Positions 1 through 7,945 of a DNA stretch of 22,543 nt are shown piece after piece; the first letter of the stretch is position 1, and each line of letters starts with the position of its first letter. The notes under the pieces are model-generated. The model made no database searches. It was given only the letters and a program-made list of their open reading frames with translations, and had not been told where the DNA came from. The position numbers and the translations under genes are program-made. Source of the DNA: CAYOHP01 sp964403795 [NCBI: uncultured bacterium]. Lineage in GTDB: Bacteria; Muiribacteriota; UBA6191; CAZXTJ01. Location: positions 1 through 22,543 of the forward strand of contig CAYOHP010000102.1 of the NCBI GenBank assembly GCA_964403795.1, given 5' to 3'.

Positions 1-266
1 CTTCCTGGAACGGCTTGAACCCCGTAGGGCAGACCGAGGCGGCGGATTCTGGGCCGTCGCCCCTCGTCCACGCCAGCGAGACGAGGCGAAGCCTCGGCCC
101 GCTGGCTCGAGGCCGCCGAGACTCAGGACGATCCAGCCGCCGGCAGGCTCCCAAACCGCGAAGCTTTCAGGGGGAGAGGGTCGCAGGGGGAGGGCTGGCG
201 ATCCCGAGTTCCGGGCCTGCCTCGCCGGTGTGCGCCGGACCCTCCCCCCGTGACGTTCATGAAAGA
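1..266. other. Left-edge stretch without a recognised gene
   Basis: I recognise no gene here. A plus-strand frame is open from base 2 to a TGA at 251-253 and could be the end of a gene running in from the left. Its translation is Arg/Pro/Gly-rich and low in complexity, which in this GC-rich DNA is weak evidence for coding. On the minus strand a frame across bases 1-130 is also open, but its composition is equally non-committal. The only clear structure is the compound hairpin at 72-106. The stretch lies downstream of the minus-strand operon, beyond its terminator. Confidence 0.4.
72..106. repeat. Compound perfect hairpin, possible dispersed repeat element
   Basis: The outer arms GCCAGCG (72-78) and CGCTGGC (100-106) are exact reverse complements. 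They enclose an inner perfect stem, CGAGGC (82-87) and GCCTCG (91-96), with a GAA loop. The inner and outer stems are separated by a 3x3 internal loop. There is no flanking T-run on either strand, so this is not a classical intrinsic terminator. Together with the GTCCACGCCAGCGAG sequence on its left flank, it resembles part of the repeat at 9346-9530. It may be a REP-like element or a structured RNA end. Confidence 0.55.
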
Positions 267-295
267 CAAAAAAAGAGGGCGCTCACGGAGCGCCC
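267..295 (-). terminator. Intrinsic terminator for the 349-816 gene (minus strand)
   Basis: Read on the minus strand, GGGCGCT and AGCGCCC form a perfect 7-bp stem (277-283 with 289-295) around a 5-nt loop. A T-rich run with seven consecutive T follows at once. It begins about 50 bases after the minus-strand stop codon at 349. This is the only classical GC-hairpin plus T-run terminator I found in the window, and it marks the end of the minus-strand operon that begins near 4295. Confidence 0.85.
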
Positions 296-348
296 GGAGG
301 GTATCCGCTCGGGGCCGGGGGACCCCGTGCGAGGGAAACGGTTTCGGG

Positions 349-816
349 TCAGCGGGTGGCTTCGGCCACCTCCTCCAGGACCCGTGCGAGGAGCATGCGC
401 GGCTTGAAGCGCGCCGGATGGTTGGCGGACCAGGTCTCGGGGTCCCGCCGGAGCAGGAAGAACACGCCTTCCTGACCGACGTCGTAGCGGATCAGGCCGA
501 GGCTCTGGTCCGGGACCAGATTGCCCTCGGAGTCGCTGCTGCCGCGGGCCTTGCCCGGGAAGACCAAGGTGGCGGACGAGCCGATCGGGAAGCCGTGGAT
601 CACCCGTTCGACCACCAGCTCGGCACGGTCGACGCAGTCGGGTCCGGGGGCGCCTCGGGCGATGTCGCGGATCCGGCCCACCACCACGGCATCGCTGACC
701 CGGAGGAGTTCGGAGGTGGTGGTCGGCTTCCACAACACGGGCTTGGGGGCCGCCACGGCGAACCCCGCGAGTCCCAGGAACATGGATGCCAGTCGGGCGC
801 AGGACGCGATCCTCAT
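349..816 (-). CDS. Small secreted protein of unknown function
   Basis: This 155-residue protein has an N-terminal signal peptide: Arg/Cys-containing n-region, hydrophobic MFLGLAGFAVAA stretch, probable cleavage after AA near residue 23. The mature part contains a beta-rich core with the pattern SDAVVVGRI, then a VERVIHG segment, then GQEGVFFLLRRD. I know this pattern loosely from secreted bacterial hypothetical proteins in which a short barrel-like domain follows a 'VVG.V' strand, but I cannot name a family. The ATG at 816 is preceded by the strong Shine-Dalgarno GGAGGAGG. It is the last gene of a minus-strand run, 73 bases after the repeat-protein gene, and ends at a clear terminator. Function not assigned. 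Confidence 0.75.
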   Translation of the reverse strand: MRIASCARLASMFLGLAGFAVAAPKPVLWKPTTTSELLRVSDAVVVGRIRDIARGAPGPDCVDRAELVVERVIHGFPIGSSATLVFPGKARGSSDSEGNLVPDQSLGLIRYDVGQEGVFFLLRRDPETWSANHPARFKPRMLLARVLEEVAEATR

Positions 817-889
817 CGATCCTCCTCCGGGACAGCCATCGGCCAGAACCCGGGCGCGACTTAGCGGTCCTGTGCGGTGACCTCCGGGG

Positions 890-3142
890 TCAGTCGCCCA
901 CCGGGTGGCCCCGGACGGGAGCCGCCGCGGCCCGGTCCGACCCGGGCGCCGGGGAGAGCGCCACCGGATCGGGCGAGGGCGGAGACGGGGGAAGGCTGGA
1001 GCGGATGGCCTGGAGCTCGATCCCGAGTTCGGCGGGACGATCCGAGGCCCGGAGCCAGCTCCGCACCAGGATCTCCAGTTGGCTCCGTCGCCCCATCCGG
1101 GCCAACGCCAGGAGCACGGGGACCCGGAGTTCCGGACTCGCCTGGTAGTGACGCGCCTGCAGCGCGGCTTCGAGGTGGGGCCAGGCCGCCAGGTCGCCCT
1201 GGGTCTCCTGCAGCCGCCTTCCCAGGGCAGCCGCGATCGAGGGATCCCCCGGCAGACGACGACGGGCGAGTTCCAGCGGCCACACGCCCCGGTGGGCCCG
1301 GCCGGCCGCGATCCACAGTTCGGCCAGGGCGGGGGCCAGGACCGGACGGTTCTCGGTCTTGGCGGCCCAGGCCACCAGCAGGTGGCGGTGTTCCACCAGG
1401 TCGGCGACCCGGGTCATGGCACGCAGCCGCAGCTCGGGATCGGAGGGCTGGAGTTCGAGCCGGGCGAGGGCGTGTCCCAACGCCGCCAGCGAGTCGCCGA
1501 GGGCCTCGGCATCGGCCTCCAGGATCTCGAGGAGCCGGGCGCGTGCCCCCGGGGACGCCTCGGAGGACAGGCGGGCGAAGAGTCGGCTGCGGACCTCGGC
1601 GGCTTCGGGGCCCGCCAGGTGGAGCCCGACCAGGGGGCCGAAGAGGGGGTCCAGGACCGGCACCCCGTCGAGTTCTCCGTGCCGCCTGCTCGCGGGAGCC
1701 CCCGGGCTCTCCGAGGCCAACCGGGCACCCAGACCGGTCAGCCTGGCTGCCAGCTTGGCCGCCCGCTCGGGATCGCCCGCCGCCCGGAGGGCCGTCACCA
1801 GATCCAGACCCGGGGCGGAGGCCGGGGCCGGGAGCAGGTGGGGAAGGAGCGAGAGCAGACGATCGAGCGCTTCGCCCCCGGCCCCTGCCCCGGAGCCGGC
1901 CGCCTGCCAGCGCGCCGCCAGTTCGAGGGCCTCGGCCGCCCCGGCCGCCACCTCGGGGGTCTCCGCCAGGGCCTTCCATGCCTCAGCCGACCTGCCCGCC
2001 CGATGGATCAGGTCGAGGGCCGGGAGCGTCCGGGTCGGGTCCCTGCGGGCGAGCTCGCGGGCCAGGGCCGCGGCGAGCTCGGGTCGACCTCGCCGGAGGG
2101 CCTCCCGGGCCACCGGGACGAGTGCCGGGAGGGGGAGGTCCGACGGGTCGGCATCGAGGGGGAGGTGGGCGGGGTGTCGGGCGGCCAGGCGGAGTGCCCC
2201 CGGATCGGCCAGACGCACCGGAGCCAGGGCGACCCTTGCCATCCGCTCGGCCAGGGCGGGATCGCCGGCCGCAACGGCCAGGTCGAGCAGGGCGCCTGCC
2301 AGGCCGGACCCGGGTTCCTCCGGAACCTTCGATGCGAGCCCGGCGAGCTCGGGGAGGACCCGGTCGCGACCCTGCAGCCGGAAGCGCACCTCGAGACCCA
2401 GCAGCCGCGAGGCCGGCGAGGGACCGAGCTCGGAGAGCCGGGCCTCGATCCGGGTGGAGTCGGGCTCCTGGGCCAGGGCCAGGGCGAGCCGGGTGGCCAG
2501 CCCCGCGGCCCGCTCCGGGTCGCCGATCAGGAGCGAGGCAGCCGATCTGCCGGCCGCCACCAGGAAGGGGACGGCTTCCCGGCTCCGACCCAGGTCCGCC
2601 AGATCGTCGTGGAGTTCGAGGGCCCGCTCCAGTTGCTCGCCGGGCGCGAGGCCTGGCTCGGACACGAGCTGCCGGGCCAGGACCCGGAGGCGGGCCTCGG
2701 GGCCGAGGTGCCGGAGGGCCAGGCGTCCGAAGATGCCCAGGGCGTCCTCCTGCGCCAGGGTCTCGAGGCGGGTGCGGGCGCTCTCGGGGGCGAGCTCCAG
2801 GTCGATGCGCAGCCGGAGGGCGGTGCGGGTGTCCGGGGCCAGCCCGTCGCCTCCGAACCCGGCGGCCTTCAGGCGGGCCGCGGTCTTCCAGGGCGAGGGG
2901 CAGCGCCGGACCCGCTCGGCCAGAAGGTCGAGGGTGGCGAGGAGCGAGGGGGTGTCGCCTGCGGAGTCCGCCAGGCGGCGGGCGATCCCGGTCTCGGCCA
3001 GGTCCAGGGCGCCGCGCCCGAGCTGCTCCTGGAGCTCGGCGAGGGACGGTACCGGGGTCGGGGCGGAACTCCCGGCCGCGGCCGGGGACCCGGAGACCGC
3101 CAGGGTCAAGCCCAGGGAGAGCAGGACCGCCCGGCTCGCCAC
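890..3142 (-). CDS. Secreted alpha-helical repeat (TPR/HEAT-like) protein
   Basis: With a GTG start at 3142 the product is 750 residues. It opens with a good signal peptide (hydrophobic AVLLSLGLTLAVSG, then Ala-rich, cleavage near residue 22). The frame stays open further upstream to 3214, but that longer start would bury the signal peptide and overlap the previous gene. The GTG lies 25 bases after that gene's stop, with GAGGG upstream. Nearly the whole mature protein is Leu/Ala/Arg-rich amphipathic helices in repeating blocks (for example RAGRSAEAWKALAETPE and similar), as in TPR or HEAT-like solenoids. The last 40 residues are Pro/Ser/Ala-rich and probably disordered. It is likely a periplasmic or envelope scaffold for protein-protein contacts. 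Co-transcription with the solute-binding lipoprotein gene upstream is likely; the partner is unknown. Confidence 0.75.
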   Translation of the reverse strand: MASRAVLLSLGLTLAVSGSPAAAGSSAPTPVPSLAELQEQLGRGALDLAETGIARRLADSAGDTPSLLATLDLLAERVRRCPSPWKTAARLKAAGFGGDGLAPDTRTALRLRIDLELAPESARTRLETLAQEDALGIFGRLALRHLGPEARLRVLARQLVSEPGLAPGEQLERALELHDDLADLGRSREAVPFLVAAGRSAASLLIGDPERAAGLATRLALALAQEPDSTRIEARLSELGPSPASRLLGLEVRFRLQGRDRVLPELAGLASKVPEEPGSGLAGALLDLAVAAGDPALAERMARVALAPVRLADPGALRLAARHPAHLPLDADPSDLPLPALVPVAREALRRGRPELAAALARELARRDPTRTLPALDLIHRAGRSAEAWKALAETPEVAAGAAEALELAARWQAAGSGAGAGGEALDRLLSLLPHLLPAPASAPGLDLVTALRAAGDPERAAKLAARLTGLGARLASESPGAPASRRHGELDGVPVLDPLFGPLVGLHLAGPEAAEVRSRLFARLSSEASPGARARLLEILEADAEALGDSLAALGHALARLELQPSDPELRLRAMTRVADLVEHRHLLVAWAAKTENRPVLAPALAELWIAAGRAHRGVWPLELARRRLPGDPSIAAALGRRLQETQGDLAAWPHLEAALQARHYQASPELRVPVLLALARMGRRSQLEILVRSWLRASDRPAELGIELQAIRSSLPPSPPSPDPVALSPAPGSDRAAAAPVRGHPVGD

Positions 3143-3167
3143 CGGGGATCGTTCCCTCGCATGGCCC

Positions 3168-4295
3168 TCAAGGACGGGGGAAGACCTTGTGCCAGGCATC
3201 CTCGATCTCGGCACGGCGGCGGTTCACCTCCTCCCAGGGCGGGATCCGGAGGTTCCCGAAGTCGGAGGGTCCCAGGGGGAAGCGACGGGAGACCGCCGGA
3301 TACCCTTGCAGGACCTCGTAGGTCAGCGTGTTGGTGGGACCGAAGGGGGCGCCCAGGCTCTGGGCCAGCTGCACCGGGACGCTGGTGGCGACGTTCAACC
3401 AGGCCAGCGCCAGGTCCCGCTGGGGGCTGCCCTTCACCACGCATGCGCAGGTGACGTGCCCGAAGCCCTTCTCCCGGGGCGTGACCCACTCGACCGGGGC
3501 TCCCGAGAGTTCCTTCGAGAAGGCCCGGCTGTTGTAGGTCGGGGTCACCCAGAGCTCGCCCCGGGCCAGGCGATCGGCCGCGTCGGTCGACGAGGTGAAG
3601 ACCAGGGCGGGCTCCAGGGCCTGGATGCGGGCGATGCCGCGGGCCGGGCCGTCGGGATCCGCGAGGGTCTTCCCCTCGAGGTCCATGGCGACCAGCAGGA
3701 GATCCATGCCGGCGGTGTGGACGATGTCGGGGATCCCGATCCTGCCCTTCAGGCGCTCCGCATGGGTCCAGAGGTCGGACCACGAGGTCGGGGCGGGGAT
3801 CCCGGCCGAGGCGAAGCCGCTGGAGTTGTAGGCGAGGCCCACCGAGAAGAACTGGATTCCCGGCCCGAACTCCCGGTTCACCCAGGCGTTGGTCGAGAGC
3901 TCCCGGTAGAACTGGAGCTCGGCCTGGCGGATCGGCTCGAGCAGGCCCTCCTTCACGGCGATGTCCTGGATCTCGCCGTCGAGGTAGACCACGTCGAACT
4001 GGGGCGGCTTGTCCTTCATCTCCCGGAGCCGCTGCAGGAAGGTCCGGGAAGTCCCGGTCTCGTACTGCACCTGGCAGCCGAGGGTGCCTTCGATCACGTC
4101 GCCCACCAGGCTCCGGGCCTGGGCCTCGATGTCGCCGCCGAAGCAGGCCACCCGCAGGGTGCGCCCGGCCGCCGGCTTGCCCGAGGGACCGGGACCGCCG
4201 CAGCCGGCAGCCGCCACCAGGGCCGTCGCCAGGAGCAGGCGGCCGAGGCACGAACCGGATCGACGGGAAGACGGGTAGGACCCCACCGCTCCCAA
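3168..4295 (-). CDS. ABC-type solute-binding lipoprotein (PotD/SBP_bac_8-like)
   Basis: The 375-residue product has a lipoprotein signal peptide: Arg-rich start, LLLATALVAAAG, then Cys at about residue 32 as the lipidated residue. The mature part has the two-lobed periplasmic binding-protein pattern: a first strand LRVACFGGDIE, then FDVVYLDGEIQDIAVKEGLLEPI, then VGLAYNSSGF, then PTSWSDLW, as in spermidine/putrescine and iron-type binding proteins. The ligand cannot be read from sequence. The start is uncertain: TTG at 4295 or GTG at 4286 (both in frame, neither with a good Shine-Dalgarno). No permease or ATPase gene lies nearby, so it is an orphan binding protein here. It heads a three-gene minus-strand run with close spacing. 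It may serve a transporter encoded elsewhere, or act as a sensor. Confidence 0.85.
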   Translation of the reverse strand: MGAVGSYPSSRRSGSCLGRLLLATALVAAAGCGGPGPSGKPAAGRTLRVACFGGDIEAQARSLVGDVIEGTLGCQVQYETGTSRTFLQRLREMKDKPPQFDVVYLDGEIQDIAVKEGLLEPIRQAELQFYRELSTNAWVNREFGPGIQFFSVGLAYNSSGFASAGIPAPTSWSDLWTHAERLKGRIGIPDIVHTAGMDLLLVAMDLEGKTLADPDGPARGIARIQALEPALVFTSSTDAADRLARGELWVTPTYNSRAFSKELSGAPVEWVTPREKGFGHVTCACVVKGSPQRDLALAWLNVATSVPVQLAQSLGAPFGPTNTLTYEVLQGYPAVSRRFPLGPSDFGNLRIPPWEEVNRRRAEIEDAWHKVFPRP

Positions 4296-4360
4296 GGATG
4301 GAGGGGGGCGCCGCCCTGGCCTAGCCGGGCACGGAGACGTTCAGGGAATCCCGGCGGGCC

Positions 4361-4375
4361 GCGACAATTGGTCGC
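4361..4375. promoter_or_regulatory. Inverted repeat upstream of the binding-protein operon
   Basis: GCGAC (4361-4365) and GTCGC (4371-4375) flank an AATTG centre. This is one of the few A/T-containing spots in the 155-base gap between the genes at 3168-4295 and 4451-5344. It sits 66-80 bases upstream of the binding-protein start and could be an operator. I could not find a convincing -35/-10 pair beside it. Confidence 0.3.
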
Positions 4376-4387
4376 CCGGCGGACGCG

Positions 4388-4429
4388 CCGAGACCCCGTC
4401 GGGACCGTGGTCCCGGGTCGGGGTCTCGG
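4388..4429 (-). terminator. Long GC-rich hairpin after the two-TM protein gene
   Basis: CCGAGACCCCG (4388-4398) and CGGGGTCTCGG (4419-4429) are exact 11-bp complementary arms. Inside them GGGACC and GGTCCC (4401-4414) form a second perfect stem with a 2-nt loop. It starts 21 bases downstream of the minus-strand stop at 4451. There is no T-run, so it could be a terminator acting without one, an RNA-stabilising 3' end, or both. It separates the highly expressed gene from the binding-protein operon. Confidence 0.6.
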
Positions 4430-4450
4430 GCCGCCTGGAGGGAGGGGGGA

Positions 4451-5344
4451 CTACCCGGAGAAGCCCGGAGGGGGCGGCTGGGGCGTCGGCCAGTAGGGGT
4501 TCCAGGGCTGGTACGGGTTGTAGGGCCCGGGGGTCGGACCGTAGGGGTTGCCGTAGAAGATGCTCTGGAAGGCCCCGTTGCGGCCGAGCAGGGCGAGCAG
4601 GCCCACCACCGTCGCCATGAAGGTCAGGAACGGGGTGATCGTCATGGTGGAGAGCGAGAAGAAAACCGCGATCACCAGGCCCACGCCGGCGATGGCGCCG
4701 ATGACCCAGCGCATCAGCCGGCCCTTGGTGGTGTCGTCCTCGGCGAAGAGGCCGATGTCGAGCTTCCTGGTGTCGCCGCCCGAGGCCACGTAGCTGTCGA
4801 CCGCCTTCTCGGTGTCGACCATCACCTTGCGGACCTCGTCCTTGTCGAGCTTCTTGATGGCGGACTCGTAGCCGGCGACCCGGAACGAGAGGTAGTTGTC
4901 CATCACGTCCATCGGCTTGACGGCGTTCTGGATGGTCTTGGCGGAGAGCTGCAGGTTATTGGCCAGCTCGATCAGTTCGCGGTCGTTCGAGTCGCGCAGT
5001 TCCTTGGCGACCCGCTCCCCGTGGCCGTTCTCGAACAGGAACCGGGCTGCCTGGCGCATGCGCTGGCGCTCGAGGTCGAGCATGACCTTGGCCTTGCCCT
5101 TGTAGAAATCGACGCCGTTCATGTCGAGGTCGAGGCGCGAGTCCTTGACCCGCTGCTTCAGGGTGAGCATCGCCTTGCGCTGGTCGACCCACCCTCCCCC
5201 CACGTCGGAGAAGGTCATGAATTTCTGGGCGCGCTCCAGCCGGACGCGGGCGTCCTCGGCGTTGACGAGCGGGACCAGGACCAGGTTTGCGGTCAGGACC
5301 GCGGCAGTGGCGAGTGCCGGGGTCGCAAGAATGCGCGAGCGCAT
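4451..5344 (-). CDS. Two-TM protein with signal peptide, helical domain and Pro/Tyr-rich tail
   Basis: I do not recognise a family for this 297-residue protein. Visible parts are a signal peptide (residues 1-29, ending VNAEDA), a charged helical region rich in Lys, Arg, Asp and Glu (about 30-205), two adjacent hydrophobic segments (about 212-230 and 236-254), and a 35-residue tail of repeated Asn-Pro-Tyr/Pro-Tyr/Trp units (about 263-297). The helical domain would face the periplasm and the tail probably does too. The ATG at 5344 has a GAGGGAGG Shine-Dalgarno. A near-consensus sigma-70 promoter lies about 70 bases upstream and a long hairpin follows the gene, so it is probably a monocistronic, strongly expressed unit. 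Its amino-acid composition is less Arg/Gly/Pro-biased than its neighbours, which also fits a constrained, abundant protein. Function unknown. Confidence 0.8.
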   Translation of the reverse strand: MRSRILATPALATAAVLTANLVLVPLVNAEDARVRLERAQKFMTFSDVGGGWVDQRKAMLTLKQRVKDSRLDLDMNGVDFYKGKAKVMLDLERQRMRQAARFLFENGHGERVAKELRDSNDRELIELANNLQLSAKTIQNAVKPMDVMDNYLSFRVAGYESAIKKLDKDEVRKVMVDTEKAVDSYVASGGDTRKLDIGLFAEDDTTKGRLMRWVIGAIAGVGLVIAVFFSLSTMTITPFLTFMATVVGLLALLGRNGAFQSIFYGNPYGPTPGPYNPYQPWNPYWPTPQPPPPGFSG

Positions 5345-5410
5345 GGGGCCTCCCTCTAGGCGAACCGTCTTCTTGTTCTTGGCTCCAGGGTCAGGGCCCG
5401 GAGCCGCAGG

Positions 5411-5438
5411 AGTATAGGGGGGGCGCGACCGCTGTCAA
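5411..5438 (-). promoter_or_regulatory. Near-consensus sigma-70 promoter for the 4451-5344 gene
   Basis: On the minus strand a perfect -35 TTGACA (5438-5433), a 16-base spacer and a -10 TATACT (5416-5411) stand out in very GC-rich surroundings. Transcription would start near 5404, giving a leader of about 60 bases ending in the GAGGGAGG ribosome site. The TGA inside TTGACA is also the stop codon of the upstream kinase gene (5435-5437), so promoter and gene end are fused. Confidence 0.85.
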
Positions 5439-7921
5439 CGCATGCCGGAGGATTTTTTCGCAGGCGCAGGGGGAAGGCCGGGAGCCCGCTCCCAGAGCCG
5501 GATTTCGTAGAGGTCGACGTAGTGGGTGGCACTCATGCCGGCGGGGACCTCGACCCGGATATGGAGCTCGTGCTGCCTTCCCCCGATCAGCTCCGAGGGG
5601 AACTCGATCAGGTTCCAGCTGGTGCTGGCCCGGATCTTGTCGGGGTCGAGCTTGTCCTGGATCCCCATCCAGTAGGTCCCGGGGAAGCTCTCGGCGGTGT
5701 TGAAGGCGTCGAGCCAGGGACCCTCGTCGAAACGGGCCCGCATGGTCACGTCGGGATTCAGGTTCCGGGTGCGCAGGCCCAGCATGGACCGTCCCCCCGG
5801 GGCGACTTCCCCGGAGGTGGCGACCGCGATCCGGTGCCCGTCCTGGGAGCGCAGCGTCGGGGCCATCGAGGCGTACATCTGGAGGGCCAGCCGTCCCTGT
5901 CCGGTCCCTCCGTGGATGGCGAGACTGGTGACGTCCTCGAAACCCAGGGTGAGCAGCGGGGTGCCCCCGGGGGGAGCGTCCTTGCTCCAGCCCAGGCCGA
6001 CCAGTGGCCGGTAGACCTCGAGCAGGCCGAAGATCGGGGAGATGCCCTTGCCCCGGAGCCACATCTCCACGCATTCGAGGTGGCGCAGGGCGGCGTAGGT
6101 CTTCCAGGCCCGGGGAGTCGGAGGGACCCAGGCGAACCCGGGAGGCGCCAGGACCGCCAGCTCGCGCTCGATCTCGGGGATCTCGACCAGGCCCCGGGCC
6201 AGGGCCCGGAGCGACTCCGGTCCCTCGCCTTGCATGTCGGTCAGCTTGGCCAGCACCGGGGCCAGGTCCAGGTCCTGGAGCCGCTCCGCGAACCGGTCGA
6301 TGCGGCGGCCCAGGCCGGGGATCGTAGGCAGTTCCACGTCGGTGCCGGCGCCCACCGCCTCCAGCGAGGCGACCACGTCGCGGAACTCGTCGTCGCTCCC
6401 GGGAGCCGGGATGGTCACGAGGTTCTCGGTCGCGAAATCGGGTCCGGGCGCGGTCTGCTTCCAGCCGTCCGAGGCGCGGTACCGGAGGCTCACCCGGGTC
6501 GGGGGGGCGGTGCGCAGGACCACCTGGATCTCGCCGCCCCGGTAACGGTACTCGGAGGCCTCCAGCACCGGACCGCGGGCCAGGATCGGCGGGACCGCCA
6601 CCGACAGCGACCCCTTGCCTCCCGGGAACACCACCCGGACGGTGTACTCCCCGCCCGGGGTCAGGCCCGCCACCCGGACCTGGCGCGTCCCGTCGGGTCC
6701 CGGGGGCGGCCCGGTGACCTGCCATGGCTCGCGCTCGGCACCCCGGATCTCGAGGCGCGAGGGGTAGTCCTGGTCGCTCCTCCAGCGGACCAGCGCCTCG
6801 CCCACCCCGGGGACCACCTCGAGGTCCTGGGCCACCCACGGCGCCCGGGGCGCCAGCAGGAAGGGCAGAGGGGAGAGGAGCAACAGCGTCCCGAGCAGGA
6901 GCCGGAGCGGGAAGGAGGAAGCCGGCACCGGCGCCTGGATCCCCGAGGAGGACAGGCGCGGCACCTGGCCGGTGGTGGCGCCCGGGGCCGAGATGTCCAC
7001 CGCCGACATGGACCCCGACGAGGAGTGGGCCCCCGGGGCGGCGCCGGGTTCCGGGAACAGGCGGCGGACGCTGCGGCCGGCCCGCAGCCGCCGCAGGTCC
7101 CCGAGGAAGGCCTCGGCGCTCGGGTAGCGCTTCTCCGGGTCGCGCTCGATCAGGTTCATGACCAGGTTCGAGAGCGAGCTGGAGAGCGCCGGATTCACCT
7201 CCCGGGGAGCCTTGGCACCGCCCCGGACGATGTTGGTGGCCAGAGTCACCAGGTCGTCGCCCTCGAACGGGAGCTTGCCGGTCGAGAGCTGGTAGAGGGT
7301 CAGGCCGACCTGGTAGAGATCGCTCCTGGGATCGGCCGCGCCGCCCTCGAGCATCTCCGGCGCCATGTAGCGGGGCGAGCCGACCGTGCGGCCCTCCCGC
7401 GTGAGCGCCGTCATGTTCTGGGGCTTGACCAGCCCGAAGTCCATGAGCACGACCCGCCCGGTCTGGTTCTCGATCATGATGTTCGAGGGCTTGATGTCCC
7501 GGTGGACCATCCCCTTGGGGTGGAGGTAGGCCAGGCTCTCGCCGAGCGCCTCGGCGACCCGGAGGAGGAGCGTCATCTCCTGGGTGGTGCCGGCCTCCTT
7601 GATGACGGTGTCGAGCGGCTTCGCCTCGAGCAGTTCCATGGCGCAGAACACCAGGCCGTCGGCCTCCCCGGTGTCGTAGAGACGCACGATGTTGGGGTGG
7701 GAGAGCTCGGCGTGGACCGCGCACTCCCGCCGGAACCGGGCCATCAGGCCGGGGTTGGAGGCCAGGATCGGGCGGATCACCTTGAGCGCCACCTCGCGGT
7801 CCAGGCTGGTCTGGCGGGCGTGGTAGACCACGCCCATGCCTCCCTCGCCCAGCTCGCGGAGGATCTGGTAATCCCCCAGCGTCCGGTGCTCCAGCTTGTC
7901 GGCGTGATCCTCCGGCGGCAT
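5435..7921 (-). CDS. Receptor-like Ser/Thr protein kinase with large extracytoplasmic region
   Basis: This 828-residue protein has an N-terminal Hanks-type kinase domain (about 18-280). The Gly-rich loop is GEGGMGVV, the ATP-binding Lys is 47, the catalytic loop HRDIKPSN spans 140-147, the metal-binding DFG is 161-163, and MAPEM follows the activation segment. All catalytic residues are present. A Ser/Pro/Ala-rich linker leads to one TM helix (about 337-358). The 470 residues beyond it are outside the membrane: a first beta-sandwich-like segment (about 362-435, fibronectin III-like), a second such segment to about 500, a helical middle, and a beta-rich C-terminal domain (about 665-815) resembling a carbohydrate-binding or jelly-roll fold. 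The last assignment is inference. It probably senses an envelope or extracellular ligand and phosphorylates cytoplasmic proteins. The start at 7921 lacks a clear Shine-Dalgarno but is the only ATG before the Gly-loop. It is divergent from the subtilase gene with a 24-base gap. Confidence 0.93.
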   Translation of the reverse strand: MPPEDHADKLEHRTLGDYQILRELGEGGMGVVYHARQTSLDREVALKVIRPILASNPGLMARFRRECAVHAELSHPNIVRLYDTGEADGLVFCAMELLEAKPLDTVIKEAGTTQEMTLLLRVAEALGESLAYLHPKGMVHRDIKPSNIMIENQTGRVVLMDFGLVKPQNMTALTREGRTVGSPRYMAPEMLEGGAADPRSDLYQVGLTLYQLSTGKLPFEGDDLVTLATNIVRGGAKAPREVNPALSSSLSNLVMNLIERDPEKRYPSAEAFLGDLRRLRAGRSVRRLFPEPGAAPGAHSSSGSMSAVDISAPGATTGQVPRLSSSGIQAPVPASSFPLRLLLGTLLLLSPLPFLLAPRAPWVAQDLEVVPGVGEALVRWRSDQDYPSRLEIRGAEREPWQVTGPPPGPDGTRQVRVAGLTPGGEYTVRVVFPGGKGSLSVAVPPILARGPVLEASEYRYRGGEIQVVLRTAPPTRVSLRYRASDGWKQTAPGPDFATENLVTIPAPGSDDEFRDVVASLEAVGAGTDVELPTIPGLGRRIDRFAERLQDLDLAPVLAKLTDMQGEGPESLRALARGLVEIPEIERELAVLAPPGFAWVPPTPRAWKTYAALRHLECVEMWLRGKGISPIFGLLEVYRPLVGLGWSKDAPPGGTPLLTLGFEDVTSLAIHGGTGQGRLALQMYASMAPTLRSQDGHRIAVATSGEVAPGGRSMLGLRTRNLNPDVTMRARFDEGPWLDAFNTAESFPGTYWMGIQDKLDPDKIRASTSWNLIEFPSELIGGRQHELHIRVEVPAGMSATHYVDLYEIRLWERAPGLPPAPAKKSSGMR

Positions 7922-7945
7922 CCTGGGAGGGAGAGTAGGTCGAAG

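Noticed and set aside
257-733. 158-codon minus-strand frame and plus-strand frame 250-864 across the small secreted-protein gene
   Set aside because: Shadows of the 349-816 gene, which has a signal peptide, strong ribosome site and terminator.
4296-4450. Sigma-70 promoter for the binding-protein operon
   Set aside because: TTGTCG-like and TAGGCC-like hexamers occur on the minus strand but not at acceptable spacing.
1359-4496. Very long plus-strand open frame across the binding-protein and repeat-protein genes
   Set aside because: Ser/Arg/Ala/Pro-rich translation with no family signal; the minus-strand frames have signal peptides, a lipobox and a recognisable fold.
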